Assembly: GCA_025355485.1 (NCBI GenBank)
Contig: JANXZP010000101.1
Location: 1 to 30,985, forward strand
Length of the DNA: 30,985 nucleotides
Direction: 5' to 3'
From: Pseudomonadota bacterium
GTDB lineage: Bacteria > Pseudomonadota > Gammaproteobacteria > Xanthomonadales > Xanthomonadaceae
The notes below the pieces were generated by a model. That model was not told where the DNA came from and made no database searches. It saw only the letters and a list, made by a program, of their open reading frames with translations. Positions 16,797-24,348 of this stretch are shown piece after piece. Numbering within the stretch: the first letter of the stretch is position 1; each line of letters begins with the position of its first letter. The position numbers were made by a program, and so were the translations under genes.

Positions 16797-17180
16797 ATGC
16801 GCCGTGGACAACAAGGCTTGACTCTGATCGGTTTCGTGATGGTGCTGATCCTGCTGGGCTGCGTCGCTTATCTCGCGATGCGTCTGATACCGGCGTACAC
16901 CGAGTATTACAGCGTGGTGAACAACCTCAAGGGCATTGCGCAGGAGCCTGGCATCTCGACGATGGACGCGGGGGCAATCCACAACCTGATCGGACGTCGC
17001 TTCAACATTAGCTATGTCGAGTCGATTGAATCCAAGGACGTCAAGATCATCCGCGACACCAACGGCATGCGACTGAACGTGAATTACGAAGTGCGCAAAC
17101 CGGTGGTTTACAACATCGACCTGGTCGTGCATTTCGAGAAGACCGTGCCGGTGGGAACGACGGGTGCCAATGTCCCATGA
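16797..17180 (+). CDS. DUF4845 single-pass membrane protein
   Basis: The function of this family is unknown. The 127-residue protein has a basic N-terminus and one membrane segment at about residues 10-31, in MRRGQQGLTLIGFVMVLILL. This looks like a prepilin leader (G followed by LTLI), but the glutamate at mature position 5 is replaced by glycine. The rest is a small soluble, probably periplasmic domain with IGRRFNISYVESIESKDVKI and LNVNYEVRKPVVYNIDLVV. AAGGGGAG (16783-16790) precedes the ATG. Its place between lepB and rnc is the usual one in gamma- and betaproteobacteria. The stop overlaps the rnc start region by 11 bases. Confidence 0.85.
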   Translation: MRRGQQGLTLIGFVMVLILLGCVAYLAMRLIPAYTEYYSVVNNLKGIAQEPGISTMDAGAIHNLIGRRFNISYVESIESKDVKIIRDTNGMRLNVNYEVRKPVVYNIDLVVHFEKTVPVGTTGANVP

Positions 17181-17835
17181 GCTTCCGGGGCACCGCTTCA
17201 TCGACCTGGGCCTGTTGCAACAGGCCCTGACCCATCGCAGCGCGGGGCCACGCCATAACGAAAGGCTGGAATTCCTCGGCGACGCACTCGTCAATCTCTT
17301 TGTGGCCGATGCGCTGTACCAACGCTGGCCGAAGGCCGATGAGGGCGTGCTGACCCGCGCCCGCGCCGAACTGGTGCGCGAGTTGGCGTTGGCGGAGCTC
17401 GCACGCGGGATGCAGCTCGGCGAGCGCCTGTTGCTCGGCCCTGGCGAACTCAAGAGCGGTGGACATCGCCGCGATTCGATCCTCGCCGATGCGCTTGAAG
17501 CGCTGGTCGCCGCGATCTACCTGGATGCGGGCTACGCCGCCTGTCGCGAAGCTGTGCTGCCGTGGTTCGAGCCGGGCATCGATGCGCTGCCGACCGGCAA
17601 GGTCGGCAAGGACGCCAAGACCCGCCTGCAGGAATGGCTGCAAGCGCAACAGTTGCCGTTGCCCGAGTACGGGTTGCTGGAAACCACCGGCGAGGAACAC
17701 GAGCGCAGTTTCCGGATCCGTTGCAGCATCGTCGATCCGCCGCTGCACGCCGAAGGCATCGGCACATCGCGGCGCGCGGCTGAGCAACAGGCGGCTGCGG
17801 ACCTGTTGCGCGAACTGGAGGCCGCCGGTGGCTGA
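17170..17835 (+). CDS. rnc: Ribonuclease III
   Basis: RNase III cuts double-stranded RNA, including the rRNA precursor stems. The 221-residue protein carries the signature NERLEFLGDAL with Glu31 and Asp38, and LADALEALVAAIYLDAG with Asp107 and Glu110, which match the E. coli metal-binding residues E38, D45, D114 and E117. A double-stranded RNA binding domain follows at about 147-219 (KTRLQEWLQAQQLPLPEYGL and GTSRRAAEQQAAADLL). A GTG two codons upstream (17164) is an alternative start. The end overlaps era by eight bases. Confidence 0.96.
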   Translation: MSHELPGHRFIDLGLLQQALTHRSAGPRHNERLEFLGDALVNLFVADALYQRWPKADEGVLTRARAELVRELALAELARGMQLGERLLLGPGELKSGGHRRDSILADALEALVAAIYLDAGYAACREAVLPWFEPGIDALPTGKVGKDAKTRLQEWLQAQQLPLPEYGLLETTGEEHERSFRIRCSIVDPPLHAEGIGTSRRAAEQQAAADLLRELEAAGG

Positions 17836-18745
17836 GGTCAGCGGGACGCCGCTCGAAAATCAGTACCGCGCCGGCACGGTCGCCGTGATCGGCAGGCCGA
17901 ACGTCGGCAAATCCACACTCGTCAACGCACTGGTCGGCACACGCGTCAGCATCGTTTCGCCGAAAGCGCAGACCACGCGCCATCGGCTGCTCGGCATCGC
18001 GAGTTTTACCGAAGGCCAGTTGCTGCTCGTCGATACGCCAGGCATACATGGCACGCAGACGCGCGCGATCAACCGCTACATGAATCGTGCCGCGCGCGGC
18101 GCGCTCGCCGACGTGGATGCCGCGCTGCTGGTGATCGAAGCCGGTCGCTGGAACACGGACGACGACTTGGCCTACGCCGCGCTCACCGATGCGAATGTGC
18201 CCACGTTCCTGATCATCAACAAGATCGATCGGATCAAGCTCAAGCAGGATCTGTTGCCGTTCATCGCCGAATGCACGAAGGGCCGCGCGTTCAAGGCCGT
18301 CCATCTGTTGTCCGCGCTCAAGCGCAAGGGCCTGGAGCCGCTCGTGAAAGAGCTGATCGCAACGGTTCCGGAATCCGAGCCGTTCTACGGCGAGGATGAA
18401 ATCACCGATCGCAGCCAGCGTTTTCTTGCCGCTGAACTCGTGCGCGAGCAACTGATGCTGCGACTCGGCGAGGAAGTGCCGTATTCGGCGACCGTGTCGA
18501 TCGATCGTTTCGACGAGGACGGCCGGATGCTGCGGATCGCCGCAACGATCTGGGTCGAGCGCGAAGGCCAGAAGGCGATCGTGGTCGGCAAGGCTGGCGA
18601 GAGCATCAAGCAGATCGGTCGCGCCGCGCGCGAGAACATGGAACGCCTGTTCGGCCGCAAGGTTTTCCTCGAAACCTGGTGCAAGGTGCGCGAGGGCTGG
18701 GCCGACGATGTCGCTGCGCTCAACCAGTTCGGCTACACCGACTGA
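17828..18745 (+). CDS. era: GTPase Era
   Basis: Era is an essential GTPase that binds 16S rRNA and assists 30S subunit assembly. The 305-residue protein has G1 GRPNVGKST (22-30), the DTPGIHGTQTRAINRYMN switch region, NKIDRIK (G4) and a C-terminal KH domain with VGKAGESIKQIGRAAREN, where the GxxG-type loop sits. The GTG at 17828 is chosen because TGGAGG (17816-17821) lies six bases upstream and no in-frame ATG gives a full G1. It overlaps rnc by eight bases, the standard rnc-era arrangement. Confidence 0.97.
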   Translation: MAEVSGTPLENQYRAGTVAVIGRPNVGKSTLVNALVGTRVSIVSPKAQTTRHRLLGIASFTEGQLLLVDTPGIHGTQTRAINRYMNRAARGALADVDAALLVIEAGRWNTDDDLAYAALTDANVPTFLIINKIDRIKLKQDLLPFIAECTKGRAFKAVHLLSALKRKGLEPLVKELIATVPESEPFYGEDEITDRSQRFLAAELVREQLMLRLGEEVPYSATVSIDRFDEDGRMLRIAATIWVEREGQKAIVVGKAGESIKQIGRAARENMERLFGRKVFLETWCKVREGWADDVAALNQFGYTD

Positions 18746-18747
18746 GG

Positions 18748-19509
18748 ATGCGCGTTCTCGGTCAGCCGGCGATCGTGCTGCACGCGACGCGCTGGCGCGA
18801 GAGTAGCCTGCTGCTCGAGGTGTTCACCCACGAGCACGGTCGCATCGGCGCGGTTGCACGCGGCGTGATGGGTGCGAAGAAACAGCCCTTGCGTGCGGCC
18901 CTGCAACCCCTGCAGCGCGTCCGCGTCGACTATGCGCAGCGCGGCGAACTCGCACAGCTGCATCACGCCGAAGCCAGTGGCCATGCGCCCGCGCTGGCCG
19001 GCGATGCGCTGCTAGCGGGGTTCTATCTGGCCGAACTCGCACTGCGCCTGTTGCCGCGCAACGACGCGCATCCGCAATTGTTTCTGCGATTCGCGAGTAC
19101 GCTCGACGAATTATCCGGTACGTCGTCGCTGGCGTGGACGCTGCGGCGTTTCGAGCGCGACCTGCTCGACGAACTCGGCTATGCGCTCGATCTGTCGCAC
19201 GATGCCGACGCTGCGCCGCTGGATGCGGATGCGCGCTATCGCATCGATCCCGAACACGGCGCACTGCGCGTCCGCGAGAACGGCGCCGGCTATGCCAGCA
19301 GCATCGGCGGTGCTGCCTTGCTCGCGCTCGCCGGAGAATCCACGCCAGCCGGCGCCCTGCTGCGCGAACAGCGGATCGCCCTGCGCATGCTGATCTCCCA
19401 TCACCTGGGCGCACGTGGGCTGCGCTCGTGGGGATTGCTTGCGGAATTCGCGCGGTTGCGGCCCGAGGTCGCGACGAATGACAGCGCCGATGGTCAGGAT
19501 TCCGGCTGA
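18748..19509 (+). CDS. recO: DNA repair protein RecO
   Basis: RecO loads RecA at gapped DNA together with RecR and RecF. The 253-residue protein starts MRVLGQPAIVLHATRWRESS, the OB-fold region, and continues with LEVFTHEHGRIGAVARGVMG and an alpha-helical part with DALLAGFYLAELALRLLP. It contains no cysteine, so the zinc finger seen in some RecO proteins is absent, as in E. coli. The ATG follows the era stop by two bases, with TGAGGA acting both as stop and Shine-Dalgarno. Its last 16 bases overlap the convergent REC-Hpt gene. Confidence 0.92.
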   Translation: MRVLGQPAIVLHATRWRESSLLLEVFTHEHGRIGAVARGVMGAKKQPLRAALQPLQRVRVDYAQRGELAQLHHAEASGHAPALAGDALLAGFYLAELALRLLPRNDAHPQLFLRFASTLDELSGTSSLAWTLRRFERDLLDELGYALDLSHDADAAPLDADARYRIDPEHGALRVRENGAGYASSIGGAALLALAGESTPAGALLREQRIALRMLISHHLGARGLRSWGLLAEFARLRPEVATNDSADGQDSG

Positions 19510-20210
19510 CCGGATTTCGACTGGACTGCTGCGAGCGTCGCGGCCACCTGCACGTGGAAACCTTCGACGCACGACGGATCGTGCGGCGCATCCGCCAACG
19601 CACGCACCGCAGCCAGCAGCCGTGCGCTGCCGGTGAAGCCGCAGCTCGCCTTGAGTCGGTGCAATACCGCGCGTGCTGTTTCGACGTCATCGTCGGCGAG
19701 CGCCCGCAGGATGATCGCGGACTGCGTCGGCAGTTCGGCCACGAACAGGGCGCGCATCGCCTGGATCGTGGCGGTATTGCCACCGAGCGCCCGCAAGGCC
19801 TGCGCATCGTCCCAGATCATGGAGTCGCCGTGCGCTACCTGGTGCTGCGTGCCAAGCACACGACACACTGCTGCATGCAACTTGGCGATGATCAGCGGTT
19901 TTTGCAGTACTTCGACAAAACCAGCCGCTCGCAGTTGACCGAGTCGTTCCGGATGAACTTCAGCGGTCAGGCACAACGCCGGAACATCGGATCGCAGCGC
20001 ACGCAAGCCATGCAGCAATTGTTCGCCGCTCGCATCGGGCAGGTTGGCATCGAGCAACCACAGTGCGTACCCATGTTCGCGCACCAGCGCCAGAGCGTGC
20101 GCGGCGTCGGCTGCGGCATCGACTGCCGCCGGCAGCGATTCCAGCGCGTGCTGCAAAAAACCGCGGCTGACCGCGTCGTCTTCGACCAGTAGCAGGCGAG
20201 CGGGGTTCAT
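19494..20210 (-). CDS. REC-Hpt two-domain phosphorelay protein
   Basis: The protein joins a receiver and a histidine phosphotransfer domain and probably relays phosphate between a histidine kinase and a response regulator. The receiver spans about 1-115, with acidic Asp11 and Asp12 (LLVEDDAVSR), phospho-acceptor Asp54 (LWLLDANLPD), Thr82 and Lys104 (LQKPL). The Hpt domain at about 130-235 has phospho-acceptor His184 in LHRLKASCGFTGSARL. At 238 residues there is no output or catalytic domain. It has no kinase neighbour here, so the partners are unknown. The open frame extends far upstream but is non-homologous there; the ATG at 20210 opens directly into the receiver. It is convergent with recO and only 33 bases from the divergent ydbH-like gene. 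Confidence 0.88.
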   Translation of the reverse strand: MNPARLLLVEDDAVSRGFLQHALESLPAAVDAAADAAHALALVREHGYALWLLDANLPDASGEQLLHGLRALRSDVPALCLTAEVHPERLGQLRAAGFVEVLQKPLIIAKLHAAVCRVLGTQHQVAHGDSMIWDDAQALRALGGNTATIQAMRALFVAELPTQSAIILRALADDDVETARAVLHRLKASCGFTGSARLLAAVRALADAPHDPSCVEGFHVQVAATLAAVQSKSGQPES

Positions 20211-20243
20211 CGCGGGCGGTATGAATGGCACACTGCGGGCAGG

Positions 20244-22274
20244 ATGCAGTGCACGACGACCCTTCGCAACCACGGCTTGTTCGCCATCGCGGCCTTGATC
20301 GCGTTGCTGCCGGACTTGGCATCCGCACGCACGCTGGAATTGCGCGCGGATTCGTTGCACTCCGCGGTCGCGACCGCCAGCGGCCTGCATATGCAACTGG
20401 ACTGGCCCGATGCCGCGCCCAGCGGACGCTTGCGGATTGACGTAGCCGCGCTGGATGCGTCCGCCTACGACTATCGGTTCAACAACGTGCATTGGGAATG
20501 CCCGCTCACGCGCGATGGCGGCGGCTGGCGTTGCGATGGCAGCGTGCGCGTGGGCAATGCGAAACCGATGCGCCTGACGCTCGCGATCGCGACGGTATCG
20601 ACCGTCGCGCGCCTGTCCGATGGACGCAGTGCTCTCGGCCTGCAGCGCATAGCGGCGACACCCGATAGCACGCGCCTGTTGTTCGAGCAGGTGCCGGCCG
20701 CGTGGCTGCAGGCGTTCACCACGACGTTGTGGGCGAACGGGAAATTGCAGAGAGGCACATTGGACGGTCGCTTCGACGTGCGTGTTCCGGCGCGTGGCCC
20801 CATCACGGCGCAGGGGCCGCTGCAGTTGCGCGGACTCGCGCTCGAAACGCCCGACGGCGGCATCGCCGCCGATGCGCTGGATGCCGATGTGCAACTCGAT
20901 TACAGCGCGAGCGCAGCGCAACGGGGCTTCGGCGCGGACATCACCTTCCATGGCGGCGAATTCCTTGCGGGCGGGCTCTACACGACGTTGCCGAAAACAC
21001 CGGTCGTCGCGAATCTGCGGGCGAACCAGAGCGGCAATGGCGACTGGATTTTCCCGGCCCTGCGCTGGAACGACGGCGCGGTGCTGACGGCCGGCGGCGA
21101 CGCGCGGTTCTCCCCAGCATTCGAGCTGCGCGCGTTGAACCTGCAACTGCGCAGCGACGACCTGGCCCACGCGCGCGACCGTTACCTCACGGGTTGGCTC
21201 GGCCAGGCCGGTTTCGCCGACCTGCAACTGCATGGCGGGCTGCAGGCAGAGATCGCGATGGCCGCGAACGGATCACAGAACGCGCACGCGCAACTGCTGG
21301 GCGTGGATGCGGTCGATGGCAATCAGCGCTTCGCGTTGCGTGGACTCGATGGCGACCTGCGTTGGACCAGCGAGGCCGCAGCGGTCGCGAGTGCGCTGCA
21401 CTGGAACGGCGGCGCATTGTTCGGCATCGCACTGGGGCCGGCGCGGTTCGCGCTGCGCAGCCAGTTGCGCAAGCTTCAGCTCGACGGTACGACGGATGTA
21501 CCGTTGCTCGGCGGCACGTTGCGGCTCGACCGGCTCGACATCACCGCGCCCGACGCGAACAACGGCTCGCGCTTCGTGCTCGGGCTCACCTTGCAGAAAC
21601 TGCAGGTCGCGCAACTCGCGAAAGCGCTGGCCTGGCCCGCATTCGGCGGCACGCTTGATGGCACGCTGCCGGCCGCGCGCTATGAAAAGGGCGTGCTCCA
21701 GTTCGACGGCGGCCTGATCGCGCAGGTGTTCGGCGGCACGCTCACGATCGGCAAGCTCGCGATGGAGCGTCCGTTCGGAGCCGACCCCAGCCTGAGCGCG
21801 GACGTGGCGATCAAGGATTTCGACCTGAAAGCATTGACCGGCGTGTTCGGCTTCGGCGAGATCACCGGCCGCCTCGACGGCCATATCCGCGACCTGCGCC
21901 TGCTCGACTGGTCGCCGATCGCGTTCGATGCCGAACTGCACAGCGACGACCATGCGCCCGACCGCCGCCGCATCAGCCAGCGTGCGGTACGCGACCTGTC
22001 CACCGTGGGCGGTGGCGGATTCGTCGGCGGCCTGCAGGCGCAGGTGCTGCGCGTATTCCAGGATTTCGGCTACGCGCGGCTGGGCCTGGGTTGCAAGCTG
22101 GCCAACAACGTCTGCCGCATGGATGGAGTCGGTTCAGCCGGCGCCGGTTATACAATCGTCGAAGGATCGGGCCTGCCGCATATCGCGGTGGTCGGTTTCG
22201 CACGCGAAGTGGACTGGCCGACGCTGGTGGCGCGGTTGAAAGCCGCCAGCCAGGGCCAGATCATCATCAAGTGA
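20244..22274 (+). CDS. YdbH-like, AsmA-related periplasmic protein
   Basis: In E. coli, YdbH is an AsmA-like protein that bridges the inner and outer membranes with the lipoprotein YnbE and carries phospholipids outward. This 676-residue protein begins with a hydrophobic export signal (LFAIAALIALLPDLASA, ending near residue 28). It continues as a long repetitive beta-rich region with many LxLxxLxLxxxD-like turns (ELRALNLQLRSDDLAHARDR, GTLRLDRLDITAPD). The C-terminal part, with GFGEITGRLDGHIRDLRLLD and GGLQAQVLRVFQDFGYARLG, then GYTIVEGSGLP, is the YdbH-type conserved end. It is shorter than E. coli YdbH (879). The YdbL-domain lipoprotein 32 bases downstream supports the assignment. Confidence 0.75.
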   Translation: MQCTTTLRNHGLFAIAALIALLPDLASARTLELRADSLHSAVATASGLHMQLDWPDAAPSGRLRIDVAALDASAYDYRFNNVHWECPLTRDGGGWRCDGSVRVGNAKPMRLTLAIATVSTVARLSDGRSALGLQRIAATPDSTRLLFEQVPAAWLQAFTTTLWANGKLQRGTLDGRFDVRVPARGPITAQGPLQLRGLALETPDGGIAADALDADVQLDYSASAAQRGFGADITFHGGEFLAGGLYTTLPKTPVVANLRANQSGNGDWIFPALRWNDGAVLTAGGDARFSPAFELRALNLQLRSDDLAHARDRYLTGWLGQAGFADLQLHGGLQAEIAMAANGSQNAHAQLLGVDAVDGNQRFALRGLDGDLRWTSEAAAVASALHWNGGALFGIALGPARFALRSQLRKLQLDGTTDVPLLGGTLRLDRLDITAPDANNGSRFVLGLTLQKLQVAQLAKALAWPAFGGTLDGTLPAARYEKGVLQFDGGLIAQVFGGTLTIGKLAMERPFGADPSLSADVAIKDFDLKALTGVFGFGEITGRLDGHIRDLRLLDWSPIAFDAELHSDDHAPDRRRISQRAVRDLSTVGGGGFVGGLQAQVLRVFQDFGYARLGLGCKLANNVCRMDGVGSAGAGYTIVEGSGLPHIAVVGFAREVDWPTLVARLKAASQGQIIIK

Positions 22275-22306
22275 CACCATCGCATATCATATTTCTGGAG
22301 AATGAC

Positions 22307-22924
22307 GTGGCCAAGCTGCTTCGAGATCGCAAAGTCCTGGGTGGCCTGATCGCCGCGCTGCTGCTCAGCGCCTGCGTGACGATCAACGTCTATTTCCCCG
22401 CCGCACAGGCGCAGGAAGCAGCGAAGGAATTCGTCGACAAGGTGATCGGTCCGGCCGATCGGAACGCGCCGCCGCCAGCGCCGAACAAGGACGAACAGAA
22501 CACCGAGAAGAAACCGCCGAGCCTGAGCCTGCTGTCGCTGATCATTTCCGACGCGCAGGCGCAGTCCGCGCCCGACATCACGATCAGGACGCCAGCGATC
22601 CAGGCGATCCAGGCGCGCATGGCGGAGCGTTTCTCGTCGGCATTGCAGCCCTCGTTCGATGCCGGCGCGCTGGGCTTCGGCAAGGACGGCCTGATCAGCG
22701 TGCGCAATGCGACGAACATCGCACTCAAGGATCGCGTCGCGGTCAACCAGGCCGTCGCCGACGACAACCGCGACCGCAATGCGGTCTATCGCGAGATTTC
22801 CGTAGCGAACGGCCACGCGGAATGGGAATCGCAGATACGCGAGACCTTCGCCAAGCAATGGATCGCCAGCGCGCACAAGGGCTGGTGGCACCAGGATTCC
22901 AGCGGGGCGTGGAAGCAGAAGTGA
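22307..22924 (+). CDS. Lipoprotein with YdbL (DUF1318) domain
   Basis: E. coli YdbL is a periplasmic protein in the ydbH-ynbE-ydbL operon. This 205-residue protein starts at a GTG with TGGAGA at 22296-22301. It has a short lipoprotein signal, LIAALLLSAC, giving a lipidated Cys23. After the cysteine come VTINVYFPAAQAQEAAKEFV, a proline-rich linker (PPPAPNKDEQ) and a second hydrophobic patch LSLLSLIIS. The DUF1318 domain runs from about residue 100 to the end, with AERFSSALQPSFDAGALGFG, KDGLISVRNATNIALKDRV and ANGHAEWESQIRETFAKQW. It ends with KGWWHQDSSGAWKQK. No separate ynbE was found, so it may combine the two roles; that is inference. Confidence 0.82.
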   Translation: MAKLLRDRKVLGGLIAALLLSACVTINVYFPAAQAQEAAKEFVDKVIGPADRNAPPPAPNKDEQNTEKKPPSLSLLSLIISDAQAQSAPDITIRTPAIQAIQARMAERFSSALQPSFDAGALGFGKDGLISVRNATNIALKDRVAVNQAVADDNRDRNAVYREISVANGHAEWESQIRETFAKQWIASAHKGWWHQDSSGAWKQK

Positions 22925-22947
22925 GCTGACCATGGATCACACATTAC

Positions 22948-22976
22948 GGGGTGCGCAATGCGACAATGCGCGCCCC
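22948..22976 (+). terminator. Terminator-like hairpin after the YdbL lipoprotein
   Basis: GGGGTGCGC (22948-22956) pairs with GCGCGCCCC (22968-22976) through nine pairs, one of them G-U, plus an A-T at the loop. GTTTG follows. It lies 23 bases after the ydbL-like stop. It contains the in-frame GTG 22951 and ATG 22966 of the rlmD frame, arguing that rlmD starts further downstream. Confidence 0.6.
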
Positions 22977-22995
22977 GTTTGTGCGATCAGAAACC

Positions 22996-24330
22996 GTGGC
23001 CCGCAGCAGTTTTTCCCGTATTCCCTTTGAAGCGCAGATCGACGGCCTGACCCACGATGGGCGCGGTGTCGCGCGTCGCGACGGCAAGGCCGTGTTCGTG
23101 CGTGGCGCGCTGCCGGGCGAGCGCGTGATCGCGCAGCCGACCGCGCGCCACCGCCATTTCGACGAAGCCTCTGTAGCCGAAGTCTTGCAGGCATCGCCCG
23201 ATCGCGTCGCGCCGCTGTGCGCGCATTTCGGCCACTGCTCGGGCTGCGTGCTGCAGCACCTGGATGCGCCGAAGCAGATCGAGGCCAAGCAGCGCGTGCT
23301 GCTGGAGAACCTCGAACGCATCGGTCACGTGAAACCGGCAAGCGTGTTGCCCGCGCTCACCGATGTGCAATGGGGCTATCGGCGCAAGGGCCGGTTGTCG
23401 GTGCGCTACGTCGAGAAGAAGCAACGCACGCTGGTCGGTTTCCGCGAGGACGATCCGCGCTTCGTCGCCGATATCCAGCGCTGCGAAACCGCAGTGCCGG
23501 CGATCGGCATGAAGATCGGCGCGATCGGCGCAATGATCGACACGCTCGAGGGCAAGCGCGACATCGCGCAGATCGAGTTCATCGTCGGAGACAGGATTGA
23601 CGGAAGTGTTCAGGCCGCACTGGTGTTCCGCAACCTGCAGCCGCTGTCCGAGTTCGACCAGGCGACCCTGATTGCGTTCGCGCAAGCGAACGATTTCGCG
23701 GTGCTGCTGCAACCTGGGGGCGTCGATTCGGTTCGTCCGTTGTGGCCGGAGCAGGGTGTGGCGCTGGAATTCGCATTGCCAGAGTACGACGTCAAGCTCG
23801 CGTTCCAGCCGCTGGATTTCATCCAGGTCAACGCGGGCATGAACGCGAAGATGATTGCGCGCACGCTCGAACTGCTCGATCCGAAAGCCGGGCAACGCAT
23901 CCTCGACCTGTTCTGCGGGCTCGGCAATTTCACCTTGCCGATCGCGCGATGCGTCGCCGAAGTCGTGGGCGTGGAAGGCGAGGCCGGGCTGGTCGCACGT
24001 GCGCGCGCGAACGCCGAGCGCAACGGCATTGGCAACGCGCGCTTTTTCACCGCAGATCTCGCGTCCTCGCTGGCCTACGAGCCATGGATCAACGAACACT
24101 ACGATGCGCTGCTGCTCGACCCGCCGCGTTCGGGCGCCGAAGTCCTGCTCCCACAGTTGCTGCTGAAAAAAATCGATCGCATCGTATACGTGTCCTGCCA
24201 TCCCGGTTCGCTCGCTCGCGACGCGGGTTTCCTCGTGCGCGAGCGCGGCTACACGTTGCGCGCGGCCGGCGTGATGGATATGTTCCCGCACACAGCGCAC
24301 GTCGAGAGCATCGCGCTATTTGAACGCTGA
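22996..24330 (+). CDS. rlmD: 23S rRNA (uracil-1939-C5)-methyltransferase
   Basis: RlmD uses S-adenosylmethionine to methylate U1939 of 23S rRNA and carries a structural [4Fe-4S] cluster. The 444-residue protein has a TRAM domain at the N-terminus (IDGLTHDGRGVARRDGKAVF). Cluster ligands Cys75, Cys81 and Cys84 lie in APLCAHFGHCSGC, and Cys163 in QRCETAVP, numbered one above the E. coli set. The methyltransferase part has LDLFCGLGNFTLPIA, LLDPPRSGAE, the nucleophile Cys401 in YVSCHPGSLARDAG, and Glu437. The GTG at 22996 is chosen over 22951 and 22966 because those lie in a hairpin and the start MARSSFSRIPFEA fits relatives. nagZ follows 18 bases later. Confidence 0.94.
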   Translation: MARSSFSRIPFEAQIDGLTHDGRGVARRDGKAVFVRGALPGERVIAQPTARHRHFDEASVAEVLQASPDRVAPLCAHFGHCSGCVLQHLDAPKQIEAKQRVLLENLERIGHVKPASVLPALTDVQWGYRRKGRLSVRYVEKKQRTLVGFREDDPRFVADIQRCETAVPAIGMKIGAIGAMIDTLEGKRDIAQIEFIVGDRIDGSVQAALVFRNLQPLSEFDQATLIAFAQANDFAVLLQPGGVDSVRPLWPEQGVALEFALPEYDVKLAFQPLDFIQVNAGMNAKMIARTLELLDPKAGQRILDLFCGLGNFTLPIARCVAEVVGVEGEAGLVARARANAERNGIGNARFFTADLASSLAYEPWINEHYDALLLDPPRSGAEVLLPQLLLKKIDRIVYVSCHPGSLARDAGFLVRERGYTLRAAGVMDMFPHTAHVESIALFER

Positions 24331-24348
24331 GATTTCAGGAGAAGTTGG

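Noticed and set aside
20211..20243. TATGAAT at 20220-20226 as a ydbH promoter -10
   Set aside because: No -35 element lies 16-18 bases upstream and the gap is only 33 bases; not supported.
22987..24300. 437-codon antisense frame over rlmD
   Set aside because: Shadow of rlmD, whose cluster cysteines and SAM motifs are intact on the plus strand.
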